From Streptomyces sp. BA2 (GTDB lineage: Bacteria; Actinomycetota; Actinomycetes; Streptomycetales; Streptomycetaceae): a stretch of 64,000 bases of DNA. The DNA is taken from positions 7,365,001 to 7,429,000 of the forward strand of contig NZ_WSRO01000002.1 in the NCBI RefSeq assembly GCF_009769735.1, in the 5' to 3' direction. Of the stretch, positions 24,712 through 32,441 are shown in pieces; position 1 is the first letter of the stretch, and every line of letters begins with the position of its first letter. A program made the translations under genes and the position numbers. Under the pieces are notes generated by a model. That model was not told the DNA's origin, searched no databases, and saw only the letters and a list, made by a program, of their open reading frames with translations.

Positions 24712-25305
24712 TCACTCAAGGTGGATCAGGTCGGCGGGCGTGTCGATGTCGTACGCCTGGGCCACATCCCCGCACTCGACGAGCGCGATCTCCCCGGCGT
24801 GTTCCTTCAGATAGGCGCGCGCCCCGCGATCACCGACCGCGCTCGCCGCGATGCCCGGCCAGTGGTCCGCGCCGAAGAGCACCGGGTGGCCGCGTTCACC
24901 GTCGTACGCGGCTGCCGCGAGGGTGGCGGGCGAGCGGTAGGCGGCGTACACGCGGGCCACCGCGTCCGGGCCGATGCCCGGCTGATCGACGAGCGAGACG
25001 AGAGCGGCGTCGGCGCCCGTGTCAGGCAGGGAGGCGAGCCCGGCCCGTAGAGACGAACCCATCCCTTCCTCCCACTCGGGGTTGTCGATCAGTACGCAGC
25101 CGGGGAGCGAGGCCTTCTCGCGTACGGCGGCGGCGTCCGCCCCGAGTACCACGTGCACGCGCGTGCAACCGGCCTCGCGCAGGACGCGGACAGCGTGCTC
25201 CACCAGGGGCCGCCCCTGGTGATCGAGGAGTGCCTTCGGGCGGCCGCCCAGGCGCCGCCCACCGCCCGCGGCGAGGAGAAGCCCGGCGATCATCGGATTC
25301 GTCAT
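24712..25305 (-). CDS. MobA-like NTP transferase (molybdenum cofactor cytidylyl/guanylyltransferase type)
   Basis: A 197-residue nucleotidyltransferase. It has the nucleotide-binding signature GLLLAAGGGRRLGGRPKALL, HVVLGADAAAVRE, the metal-site LVSLVDQPGIGP and the substrate loop YDGERGHPVLFGADHW. This is the pattern of MobA/MocA-type enzymes that add CMP or GMP to molybdopterin. A plausible role is maturation of xanthine dehydrogenase, which feeds the allantoin pathway encoded 7 kb away; this link is inference. ATG 25305 has AGGAGG only one base upstream, so ATG 25293 (MIAGLLLAAG) is an alternative start. Confidence 0.83.
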   Translation of the reverse strand: MTNPMIAGLLLAAGGGRRLGGRPKALLDHQGRPLVEHAVRVLREAGCTRVHVVLGADAAAVREKASLPGCVLIDNPEWEEGMGSSLRAGLASLPDTGADAALVSLVDQPGIGPDAVARVYAAYRSPATLAAAAYDGERGHPVLFGADHWPGIAASAVGDRGARAYLKEHAGEIALVECGDVAQAYDIDTPADLIHLE

Positions 25306-25459
25306 GCCTCCTGCATACCGCGCACCGCCGGAAAGTGGCGCGTCCTGCTCCATGTGGCGTTTACTGTCCCGCGCCCCCTGGCGTCTGACCAACGCCGCGC
25401 GGGGTCGGCAAGATCTGTACGAGAACATGCGCACGACGTCGTGTGTGAGGGGGAGAGCT

Positions 25460-25774
25460 GTGTTGCGGAGCGTGGGGCAGAGGCGAGTGACCGGCAGCGA
25501 GGAAGATCCGCGAGTGGCGGAATTGGGCACGGCGGTGTCCCGGCTGCGCCGAGAGCTCGCCGCGCATCCGGCCGAGTTCCCGGACCGGGGCATCGCCGAG
25601 GACGAGCTCGCGGCGCTGGCCGCGATGGCACTGAGCGGTGCTCCGGAGGTACCGAGGCTGCGCCGTTCACTGCTGCTCGTCGCGGGAGCGATCGGCTCCG
25701 TCAGCGCACTGGCCTCGGGCCTCGCGGCGGTCCGGGGAGCGGTGGAGCTCTTCGGGGAGCCGGGACCGAGGTAG
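25460..25774 (+). CDS. Small conserved protein (DUF5955-like)
   Basis: A protein of about 104 residues. The N-terminal two thirds is a charged helical region (VAELGTAVSRLRRELAAH, IAEDELAALAAMAL). The C-terminus is a hydrophobic stretch (RRSLLLVAGAIGSVSALASG) that may lie on or in the membrane. It resembles a small Streptomyces family I recall as DUF5955, with no known function. GTG 25460 follows a GAGGGGGAGAG ribosome-binding stretch; TTG 25463 is possible. It is divergent from the MobA-like gene and convergent with the MocR gene. Confidence 0.7.
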   Translation: MLRSVGQRRVTGSEEDPRVAELGTAVSRLRRELAAHPAEFPDRGIAEDELAALAAMALSGAPEVPRLRRSLLLVAGAIGSVSALASGLAAVRGAVELFGEPGPR

Positions 25775-25862
25775 CCGGAACCTCAGGACGGCCATACCGA
25801 CGGGGCCCCGCCCCGCAGCCCGGCCAGCCCGCTGTCCACGCTCCCGCAGGCCGTTGTCGGCG

Positions 25863-27329
25863 TTACGCGACCCAGTTGCGTGGGCCCCCGGTGGCCGCGG
25901 TGTCCAAGCCGTCGCCCAGCGCTGCGGCCAGGCGGCGGACCGCCTCATCGCCCGAGGTGGGCGGCAGGGTGTAGGGGATGCGCAGGCGGTGTTCGTGCGT
26001 ACCCGGGTCCGCGCCGAAGCGGGCGCCTCCCTCGATGCGGACGCCGTGGGCCAGCGCCGCGCGGGCCAGGGCCGATGCGATCGGCCTGCCCAGGTCCACC
26101 CAGAGCGACAGGCCGCCCGGCGGCGTCCGCCAGCGCCACTCGGGGAGACGCCGGGCGAGCGAGGCGGCCAGCGCGTCCCGCTGCGCGCGCAGCCGGGGCA
26201 GCCGCTCACGCAGGACGTCGTCCATCCCGGCCAGCAGATGCAGCGCGACGAGCTGCTCGATCACCGGGGTCGACATGTCGGAGGGAACGCGCGCCGTAGC
26301 CAGCTCCGTGACGAGCCGTGAGCCCGCCCGCACCCAGCCGATGCGCAGCCCGCCCCAGTGCGTCTTGCTCAGCGAACCGACGGTGACGACTTGCTCGCCC
26401 ACGCCGTGCGGGGCCAGCGCGGCGAAGGGCACGGGCGGTGGCCCGTCGAGCGCGATCTCGGCGATCGTCTCGTCGATCACGAGCCGGCTGCCGGTGGCAC
26501 GGGCGGCCTCCAGGATGCGTACGCGCTGCTCCCTTGGCATCAGGCTGCCCGTCGGATTCTGGAAGTCGGGCACCAAGTAGGCCAGGCGCGGCACCGCCTG
26601 ACGGAGCGTCGACTCGACCAGGCCGGTGTCCCAGCCGGTGTCGGTGACCGGCACGGGAGTGGCACGCAGACCGGCGCGGCGGATCGCGTCGAGGGCGTTC
26701 GGGTACGAGGGATTCTCGACCAGGATGCGGTCGCCCGGCCTGCCGAGCAGGGAGAGCGTGAGGGAGAGGGCGTACTGGGCGCCGGTGGTGATCAGGATCT
26801 GGTCGGGGAGAGTGGGAAGACCGCGCCGAGTGAAACGCTCGGCGACGGCTTCCCTCAACTCCGGGAGCCCGTACGGGTGGTAACCCGGTGTCGAGGCGTG
26901 CCGGGGGAGGTCGAGGGCCGCGGCGGCGAGCGCGTCGGAGAGCTCCGCCTCGGGCGCGCCCGGTGCCGCCACCGCCAGGTCCAGCATGCCGTCGCCCGCC
27001 GGGAACGCGGCCACACTGGAGGGGCGGCGCCCGTCGGGCAGCTCGGTCCAGGTGCCCGCGCCGCGCCTGCTGCGGGCATAGCCGCCCTCGCGCAGGAGGT
27101 CGTACGCGGCCGTGACGGTGGCCCGGCTGACACCCAGGGCCGTGGCGAGCTCGCGTTCCGCGGGGAGCCGGGTGTGCAGGGGGATGCGGCCGTCCAGGAG
27201 GAGGGTGCGGATGCCGTGGGCGAGGGCGCGGTAGCCGGGATGGCCGCCCGCCGCGCCGGTCACCAACTGGGACAGCTGCCTGCTGCCGAGCCGCCGGTCC
27301 ACGTCGTGGACCACGCGTACGTCCGCCAT
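25863..27329 (-). CDS. MocR-type GntR regulator with aminotransferase domain
   Basis: A 488-residue two-domain regulator. Residues about 30-100 form a GntR winged helix (LPAERELATALGVSRATVTAAYDLL). Residues about 115-480 are a fold-type I aminotransferase-like domain with PLP Lys in VGSLSKTHWGGLRIGW and the PLP contacts FQNPTGSL and VIDETIAE. MocR proteins use PLP or a PLP adduct as effector and often control vitamin B6, amino acid or transport genes. The nearest 11-bp inverted repeat lies right upstream of its start, so it is likely autoregulated. It does not face a divergent gene, so other targets are not evident. Confidence 0.9.
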   Translation of the reverse strand: MADVRVVHDVDRRLGSRQLSQLVTGAAGGHPGYRALAHGIRTLLLDGRIPLHTRLPAERELATALGVSRATVTAAYDLLREGGYARSRRGAGTWTELPDGRRPSSVAAFPAGDGMLDLAVAAPGAPEAELSDALAAAALDLPRHASTPGYHPYGLPELREAVAERFTRRGLPTLPDQILITTGAQYALSLTLSLLGRPGDRILVENPSYPNALDAIRRAGLRATPVPVTDTGWDTGLVESTLRQAVPRLAYLVPDFQNPTGSLMPREQRVRILEAARATGSRLVIDETIAEIALDGPPPVPFAALAPHGVGEQVVTVGSLSKTHWGGLRIGWVRAGSRLVTELATARVPSDMSTPVIEQLVALHLLAGMDDVLRERLPRLRAQRDALAASLARRLPEWRWRTPPGGLSLWVDLGRPIASALARAALAHGVRIEGGARFGADPGTHEHRLRIPYTLPPTSGDEAVRRLAAALGDGLDTAATGGPRNWVA

Positions 27330-27340
27330 GCCACCTCCCG

Positions 27341-27370
27341 CTGATTGGCCCTGCCTGCCGGGCCAATCAG
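27341..27370. promoter_or_regulatory. 11-bp inverted repeat, probable MocR operator
   Basis: CTGATTGGCCC (27341-27351) and GGGCCAATCAG (27360-27370) are exact reverse complements with an 8-base centre, starting 12 bases upstream of the MocR start codon. Dimeric GntR/MocR proteins bind such sites; autoregulation is inferred. It could also end transcription of the ABC operon. Confidence 0.6.
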
Positions 27371-27404
27371 CGTACAGACTGCTGCTGAGCGGGCCGGAAC
27401 GTCC

Positions 27405-28112
27405 TCATGCGCCGGACGGGCCGCATTGCCCGCTCTCCTGCTGGCCCCCCGCCCTCCCGTCCACCAACTCCACCACCCGGTCGGCGACAGACAACCGTGC
27501 CCGGTCGTGCGTGACCAGTACCGTTGCCGTCCCCCACTCCCGAGTGAGCCGCCCCAGCAGGTCCAGGACCGCCGCGCCACGTTCGTGATCGAGTGCGCTG
27601 GTCGGCTCGTCCACCAGGAGCACCGCGGGTGAGTTCATCAACGCCCTTGCGATGCCGACCCGTTGGCGCTGCCCGCCCGAAAGCTGGTGCGGGCGGCGGT
27701 GTGTGAGGCCCGCGAGGCCCACCGTGTCGAGCAGCTCCCGTGCGCGATCCCGGGCCTCGCCCGAGCGTCCGCGCCCGTCCAGGCGCGCCATCAGCTCCAC
27801 CTGCTCAAGCGCCGTCAGCGACGCCAGCAGATTCGGCTGCTGGAAGACGATGCCCATCCTCCGCCGCCGCAGCTCCGCACGTTCCGCCGCGGTCAGCGCA
27901 GCCGTCTCCGTACCGCCGACCAGCACCCGCCCCGTATCGGGAGTCACCAGCGTCGCCGCCACCGCCAGCAGGCTGGACTTTCCGGAGCCGGACGGGCCGA
28001 CGACCGCCGTCATCGTCCCGGCGGGGACATCCAGGCTCACGGTGTCGAGCGCCGTGAGCCTGCCCTCCCCGTCCGGGTACGTCAGCGTGATGTCTTCGAG
28101 GGACAGACTCAT
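27405..28112 (-). CDS. ABC transporter ATP-binding protein (MacB/LolD type)
   Basis: A 235-residue ATPase. Walker A is GPSGSGKSS (Lys45), the Q-loop is VFQQPNLLASLTALEQVELM, the signature is LSGGQRQRVGIARAL, Walker B is VLLVDEPTSALD and the switch His is in VTHD. ATG 28112 overlaps the stop of the permease gene (ATGA). With the FtsX-type permease it forms a MacB/LolCDE-like transporter. This class exports lipoproteins, peptides or antibiotics, or acts in mechanotransmission rather than transport. The divergent two-component system is its likely controller. Confidence 0.9.
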   Translation of the reverse strand: MSLSLEDITLTYPDGEGRLTALDTVSLDVPAGTMTAVVGPSGSGKSSLLAVAATLVTPDTGRVLVGGTETAALTAAERAELRRRRMGIVFQQPNLLASLTALEQVELMARLDGRGRSGEARDRARELLDTVGLAGLTHRRPHQLSGGQRQRVGIARALMNSPAVLLVDEPTSALDHERGAAVLDLLGRLTREWGTATVLVTHDRARLSVADRVVELVDGRAGGQQESGQCGPSGA

Positions 28113-29194
28113 CGGGCACTCCCCAGCGCGGTCAGCGGATCTACGGCGGTGATCCGCCTGACGGACAGGCCAGCGCCCAACGCCCCGAGAGCGATCATCA
28201 CGGCGGCGGGCCACAGCACGGTCGGCGGATCGAGTACGAAGGGGACGTCACCGCCACTGATCGCGGCACCGACCATCGCCGCGATCCCCGTCCCCAGGGC
28301 CGTACCCGCGGCCAGCATCAGCACGGCTTGGCCCAGAGCGTCCCTGAGCAGGTACGGCGTGGAAGCGCCCAGCGCCTTCAACACCGCGATGTCACCCGCG
28401 CGTTGAATCGTCCACACCGTGAAGAACGCCCCTATGACGAGCGCGGAGATGACGAAGAGGAAGCCGCGCATCAGCTGCAGCGAACCGTTCTCCGCCTGGT
28501 AGGAGCCGATCGCCGTGAGCGCGCCGTCGAGAGACTTCGTCTTCGTGCCCGCCGCCTCGTCCCCGGCCGCGAGATCGACCCCGCCGCCGGTCCGCAGCGC
28601 GATGACCGTGGCCTGTTCGTCCATCGACGTACCCCGGTGGCCGAGCCCCTGCCAGTCGTCGAGCGTGGTCCATACGACAGGGGTGTGGCTGTACGAGGCG
28701 TCCGACGCGACCCGTGCGACCCGTTCCTCGACCCCGCTCCCGCCGAGCCGCACCGTGTCCCCGGGGCCGACGCCGAGGTCCGTCGCCGCCTTCTCGGAGA
28801 GCACGGCCTCACCCGGTGCGATGCCCGCAGGCGCGATCCCGGAGTCCGGTTCGACGCCGAAGGCGGACACGGCGGCCGAGCGGTCGCCCGCGGTGGCGTT
28901 GAGAGTGCTGATGCCGATGGGCTCGGCGGACCGTACGCCGGGCTGCTCGGCCCAGGTCTTCCAGGAGCGCTCTTCCACCTGGGAATTGGTGAAGGAGACG
29001 GACTGGCCGGACGGTGGCGCGGCGAAGGCGATGCGGTCGGCCGGGAGGCCGGTGATCGCGGAGGTGTTCTCCCTGGCGAGCCCGGCGGTGAGTCCGGAGA
29101 GCAGCCCCACGAGCAGAGTGATGAGTACGACGACGGCTCCCATCAGGGCGAACCGCCCCTTGGCGAACCGAAGGTCTCTCCATGCGACGAACAT
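28109..29194 (-). CDS. FtsX-like ABC transporter permease
   Basis: A 361-residue MacB-like permease. There is one N-terminal helix (RFALMGAVVVLITLLVGLLSGL), a large extracytoplasmic domain (about 45-240) and three C-terminal helices (GFLFVISALVIGAFFTVWTIQ; AVLMLAAGTALGTGIAAM; VLWPAAVMIALGALGAG). The FtsX coupling segment is DIAVLKALGASTPYLLRDALGQA. It works with the overlapping ATPase gene. It is divergent from the sensor kinase, with 135 bases between. Confidence 0.88.
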   Translation of the reverse strand: MFVAWRDLRFAKGRFALMGAVVVLITLLVGLLSGLTAGLARENTSAITGLPADRIAFAAPPSGQSVSFTNSQVEERSWKTWAEQPGVRSAEPIGISTLNATAGDRSAAVSAFGVEPDSGIAPAGIAPGEAVLSEKAATDLGVGPGDTVRLGGSGVEERVARVASDASYSHTPVVWTTLDDWQGLGHRGTSMDEQATVIALRTGGGVDLAAGDEAAGTKTKSLDGALTAIGSYQAENGSLQLMRGFLFVISALVIGAFFTVWTIQRAGDIAVLKALGASTPYLLRDALGQAVLMLAAGTALGTGIAAMVGAAISGGDVPFVLDPPTVLWPAAVMIALGALGAGLSVRRITAVDPLTALGSAR

Positions 29195-29329
29195 GCCCCC
29201 ACCCTCCGTCCGCGCACGCCCTCACGGCATCGCGCCACAGCACGCTTCACCCGAATCGAAGGGGGGAGCCCGCGATCAACCTTTCGGTTGAGGGGAGACG
29301 GGGCTGTTCCGCATACGCTGGAAGGTCCG

Positions 29330-30574
29330 ATGAACACCTCCGAAGCTCCCCCGAACCTCTCCGGCGAGACCCGCCCCGGACCTCCGGCCGGGCCCGGGGC
29401 CCCGTCCCGGACCACTCCCGTAGCCCTCGCCCTGCGCCTGTGCCTGCACGCGCTGCTCGCGGGGCTGCTCGCGCTCGCCGCCGTGCGTGCCGTGGCCGAC
29501 GGTGCGCCGCGCGGCGGTGCCGTCGTGGCGGCGGTGGTCGCGATGGGCGGTGTCTACGCGGCGGGGACGCTCAGCCCGGCCGTCGCGCGCTCACAGCGCG
29601 CCGCCTCGGTGTGGCTCGCGGCGCTCGGTGTCTGCTGGGTGGCGCTGCTCGTCGTGTCGCCGGACGGGCTGTGGACGGCCTTCCCCCTGTACTTCCTGCA
29701 ACTGCACCTGCTGCCCGTGCGCTGGGCGCTGCCCACCGTCGCGCTGACCGCCGGTGCCGCCATCGCCAGCTTCCTGCTGCACGGCTCTCCCGTGTCGCCC
29801 GGCAGCTTCATCGGGCCACTGCTCGGCGCGGCCGTGGCGGTCGCCACCGTCCTCGGGTACGAGGCGCTGTACCGGGAGAGCGAGCGGCGCCGTCAGCTGA
29901 TCGACGAGCTGATGGCCACGCGGGCCGAGCTCGCGGCGGCCGAGCGGACCGCGGGCACCCTCGCCGAGCGGGAGCGTCTCGCGCGCGAGATCCACGACAC
30001 GCTCGCGCAGGGCCTCTCCTCCATCCAGCTCCTGCTGCGTGCCGCGCAACGCGCGCTGCCCGCGGGCTCGCCCGCCGCGCCGCACATCGAGCAGGCCCGT
30101 GCCGCAGCGCAGGACAACCTCGCCGAAGCACGCCGCTTCGTGCGGGCCCTCAGCCCGCCCGACCTGGAGCACGGCTCGCTCGCCGGGGCCCTTGAGCGGC
30201 TCTCCGCATCCCCCGGAGGCGACGTCGACGTCAAGTTCACGGTGAGCGGGAAGCCCGCCGAGCTCCCCACGCCGTACGAGGTCGCCCTGCTCCGCACCGC
30301 TCAGTCCGCCCTCGCCAACACGTTCCAGCACGCGGGCGCGGGGCGCGCCGAGATCACCCTGAGCTTCATGGGCACGTCCGTGTCCCTGGACGTCGTCGAC
30401 GACGGGCGCGGCTTCGACCCGGCATCGGCGCCCCGCGGGGACGGGGGATTCGGACTGCCGGCGATGCGGGCGCGGGCCCGGTCGCTCGGCGGGACGCTGA
30501 GCGTGGAGTCGGCGCCGGGGCAGGGGACGGCCGTCGCGGTCACCCTGCCGCTTCCGACGGAGGCCGCACTGTGA
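29330..30574 (+). CDS. Sensor histidine kinase (NarX/DesK type, HisKA_3)
   Basis: A 414-residue kinase. A variable N-terminus is followed by about five or six membrane helices (residues 30-175), then a coiled linker and the HisKA_3 box REIHDTLAQGLSSIQLLL with His222 as phosphorylation site. The ATPase domain ends the protein (VALLRTAQSALANTFQHA as N-box, VVDDGRGFDP as G1 and GGFGLPAMRARARSLGG as G2). ATG 29330 is preceded by GGAAGG; the long upstream open frame is antisense to the permease and not coding. It overlaps its response regulator gene (GTGA) and faces the ABC transporter operon. Confidence 0.9.
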   Translation: MNTSEAPPNLSGETRPGPPAGPGAPSRTTPVALALRLCLHALLAGLLALAAVRAVADGAPRGGAVVAAVVAMGGVYAAGTLSPAVARSQRAASVWLAALGVCWVALLVVSPDGLWTAFPLYFLQLHLLPVRWALPTVALTAGAAIASFLLHGSPVSPGSFIGPLLGAAVAVATVLGYEALYRESERRRQLIDELMATRAELAAAERTAGTLAERERLAREIHDTLAQGLSSIQLLLRAAQRALPAGSPAAPHIEQARAAAQDNLAEARRFVRALSPPDLEHGSLAGALERLSASPGGDVDVKFTVSGKPAELPTPYEVALLRTAQSALANTFQHAGAGRAEITLSFMGTSVSLDVVDDGRGFDPASAPRGDGGFGLPAMRARARSLGGTLSVESAPGQGTAVAVTLPLPTEAAL

Positions 30575-31227
30575 GCGCCGCGGCGGGGGAACCCATCAGG
30601 CTGCTCCTCGCCGACGATCATCCCGTCGTACGTGCCGGGCTGCGTGCCGTGCTCGACACCGAGCCCGGCTTCGCCGTCGCGGGGGAGGCGGCTACGGCCG
30701 AGGAGGCGGTGACGCTCGCCGCGACCGGTGGGTTCGACGTCGTACTGATGGATCTTCAGTTCGGGACGGGGATGCACGGGGCGCAGGCCACGGCAGCGAT
30801 CACCGCCGAGCAGGGGGCGCCGCGGGTGCTCGTCCTGACGACGTACGACACGGACGCCGACATCCTCGCCGCGGTCGAGGCGGGCGCGGCGGGATATCTC
30901 CTGAAGGACGCGCCGCCGGAGGAGCTGGCCGCGGCGGTGCGGACCGCGGCCGCGGGGCAGTCCGCGCTCGCGCCCGCGATCGCCCACCGGCTCATGGACC
31001 GGATGCGGGCGCCCGGGGAGGCGCTGACCGGGCGGGAGCTGGAGGTGCTCAGGCTGGTGCGGGAGGGCCTGTCGAACCTGCAGATCAGCAAGCGCCTCTT
31101 CCTGAGCCAGGCCACCGTGAAGTCCCACCTGGTGCACATCTACGCGAAGTTGGGCGTCGACTCGCGTACGGCGGCGGTGGCGGTGGCGACGGGGCGGGGG
31201 CTGATCCGGGGCGGCGCCGGTCAGTAG
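30571..31227 (+). CDS. NarL-family response regulator
   Basis: A 218-residue regulator with an intact receiver: the acidic pair in LLLADDHPVV (Asp15, Asp16), phospho-acceptor Asp61 in VVLMDLQFG, and the conserved Lys in YLLKDAPPEEL. The C-terminal LuxR helix-turn-helix is LTGRELEVLRLVREGLSNLQISKRL to KSHLVHIYAKLGV. GTG 30571 overlaps the kinase stop. Partner of the upstream kinase and likely regulator of the divergent ABC transporter. Confidence 0.92.
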   Translation: MSAAAGEPIRLLLADDHPVVRAGLRAVLDTEPGFAVAGEAATAEEAVTLAATGGFDVVLMDLQFGTGMHGAQATAAITAEQGAPRVLVLTTYDTDADILAAVEAGAAGYLLKDAPPEELAAAVRTAAAGQSALAPAIAHRLMDRMRAPGEALTGRELEVLRLVREGLSNLQISKRLFLSQATVKSHLVHIYAKLGVDSRTAAVAVATGRGLIRGGAGQ

Positions 31228-31252
31228 CCGCCCACTCGCCCCGCGCCCAGGG

Positions 31253-32068
31253 TTACGCCGCCGGTCCCGAACTGGCCAGCGCGGCGGACAGTTCCACCGC
31301 CACCTCCTGCAGCACCGGCACGATCTTCTCCACCGCGGCCTCGGTCACGCGGCCTGCCGGGCCGGAGATCGAAATCGCCGCCGCCGTGGGGGAGTTGGGG
31401 ACCGACACCGCCAGGCAGCGCACCCCGATCTCCTGTTCGTTGTCGTCGACCGCGTAGCCCGCGCTGCGGACCGCTTCCAGCGCGTCGAGGAAGCCCTCCG
31501 GCGTGGTGATCGTCTTCTCCGTGGCTGCGGGCATCCCGGTGCGGGCGAGGAGCGCGCGCACCTCCTCCGGCGGGGTGTGGGCGAGGAGTGCCTTGCCGAC
31601 GCCCGTGGAGTGGGGCAGGACCCTGCGGCCCACCTCGGTGAACATCCGCATGGAGTGCTTGGACGGCACCTGCGCGACGTACACGATCTCGTCGCCGTCG
31701 AGCAGCGCCATGTTCGCGGTCTCGCCGGTCTCCTCGACGAGGCGCGCGAGGTAGGGGCGCGCCCAGGTGCCGAGGAGGCGCGAGGCCGATTCGCCGAGGC
31801 GGATCAGGCGCGGGCCGAGGGAGTAGCGGCGGTTGGGCTGCTGACGTACGTAGCCGCAGGCGACGAGCGTGCGCATCAGGCGGTGGATCGTGGGCAGCGG
31901 GAGGCCGCTGCTGGCGGAGAGCTCGCTCAGGCCGACCTCGCCTCCGGCGTCCGCCATCCGTTCGAGGAGGTCGAAGGCGCGCTCGAGGGACTGGACACCA
32001 CCGCTGGCAGCGGGCGGCTTGGAGGCGGCGACTTCGGTGGAGGCGTCGCTGGCGCTTGACGTCGGCAC
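31253..32068 (-). CDS. allR: IclR-family repressor of allantoin catabolism
   Basis: A 271-residue IclR protein. After a Ser/Ala-rich tail comes the winged helix (VQSLERAFDLLERMADAGGE, LSELSASSGLPLPTIHRLMRTL). The effector domain follows (ANMALLDGDEIVYVAQVPS, RRVLPHSTGVGKALLAH, YAVDDNEQEIGVRCLAVSV). In Streptomyces, AllR is reported to repress allantoinase, allantoicase and malate synthase genes and to respond to pathway intermediates. Here it is divergent from allantoinase and allantoicase, and its expected sites are seen in that promoter region and at malate synthase, supporting the assignment. Assignment to allR rather than another IclR member rests on neighbourhood and shared sites. Confidence 0.87.
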   Translation of the reverse strand: MPTSSASDASTEVAASKPPAASGGVQSLERAFDLLERMADAGGEVGLSELSASSGLPLPTIHRLMRTLVACGYVRQQPNRRYSLGPRLIRLGESASRLLGTWARPYLARLVEETGETANMALLDGDEIVYVAQVPSKHSMRMFTEVGRRVLPHSTGVGKALLAHTPPEEVRALLARTGMPAATEKTITTPEGFLDALEAVRSAGYAVDDNEQEIGVRCLAVSVPNSPTAAAISISGPAGRVTEAAVEKIVPVLQEVAVELSAALASSGPAA

Positions 32069-32237
32069 GGCGCAGTCCTTTCGGGGCTGACGGGCAAGGC
32101 AGCAGCCTACCGGGCGGTTCCTCGCCGGGTCCCTCTGCGGCCCTGGCGTCAGAGCCGGTCAGGGCTGCTCAGGGAGTGGCCGGGGACCGGTCGGGGAGCC
32201 TTTGTCCGCTTCTCCGCCGTCACACCGCGGTGATCGT

Positions 32238-32266
32238 TTGACGGCCCGGTTGTGCGTAGCTACGTT
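32238..32266 (+). promoter_or_regulatory. Candidate allantoinase promoter
   Basis: TTGACG (32238-32243), 17 bases, TACGTT (32261-32266, TAnnnT type). The predicted transcript start falls just before the first cluster of operator half-sites, leaving a long leader of about 170 bases. Confidence 0.4.
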
Positions 32267-32273
32267 CTGGCCT

Positions 32274-32300
32274 GTGGAATTCTAATTCCACTTTGTGGAA
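32274..32300. promoter_or_regulatory. AllR-type operator cluster, site 1
   Basis: Two overlapping perfect palindromes share a half-site. GTGGAATT-CT-AATTCCAC covers 32274-32291 and TTCCAC-TTT-GTGGAA covers 32286-32300. The second is the same site type as in the malate synthase promoter. Confidence 0.72.
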
Positions 32301-32374
32301 ACGTCCAGAGTGCTCCAGGTGGCCTCTTGACGGTTCGGGGTCGGCCGTGAAGACTCATTCAACAGAACGTTGAA

Positions 32375-32389
32375 TTCCGTTTAGCGGAA
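32375..32389. promoter_or_regulatory. AllR-type operator, site 2
   Basis: TTCCG-TTTAG-CGGAA is an inverted repeat of the same length and outer bases as site 1. A weaker copy, GTCTGTGTAGCGGAA at 32397-32411, agrees with it in 12 of 15 positions. Confidence 0.65.
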
Positions 32390-32441
32390 ACGAATGGTCT
32401 GTGTAGCGGAAAAGAATGAACGAAGAGAGGGCGTTGAAGAC

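Larger units (their letters stand above)
32069..32441. other. allR-allB divergent control region
   Basis: This 373-base gap contains a candidate promoter TTGACG-17-TACGTT (32238-32266) for allantoinase and a cluster of GTGGAA/TTCCAC half-sites at 32274-32300. It also has a second 15-bp site at 32375-32389, a weaker third copy at 32397-32411 and a separate inverted repeat TTCAAC-N5-GTTGAA at 32358-32374. No small gene is evident. Confidence 0.65.

Noticed and set aside
28328..29329. N-terminal extension of the sensor kinase frame
   Set aside because: It is antisense to the FtsX-like permease and has the composition of a shadow; ATG 29330 with GGAAGG fits the family start.
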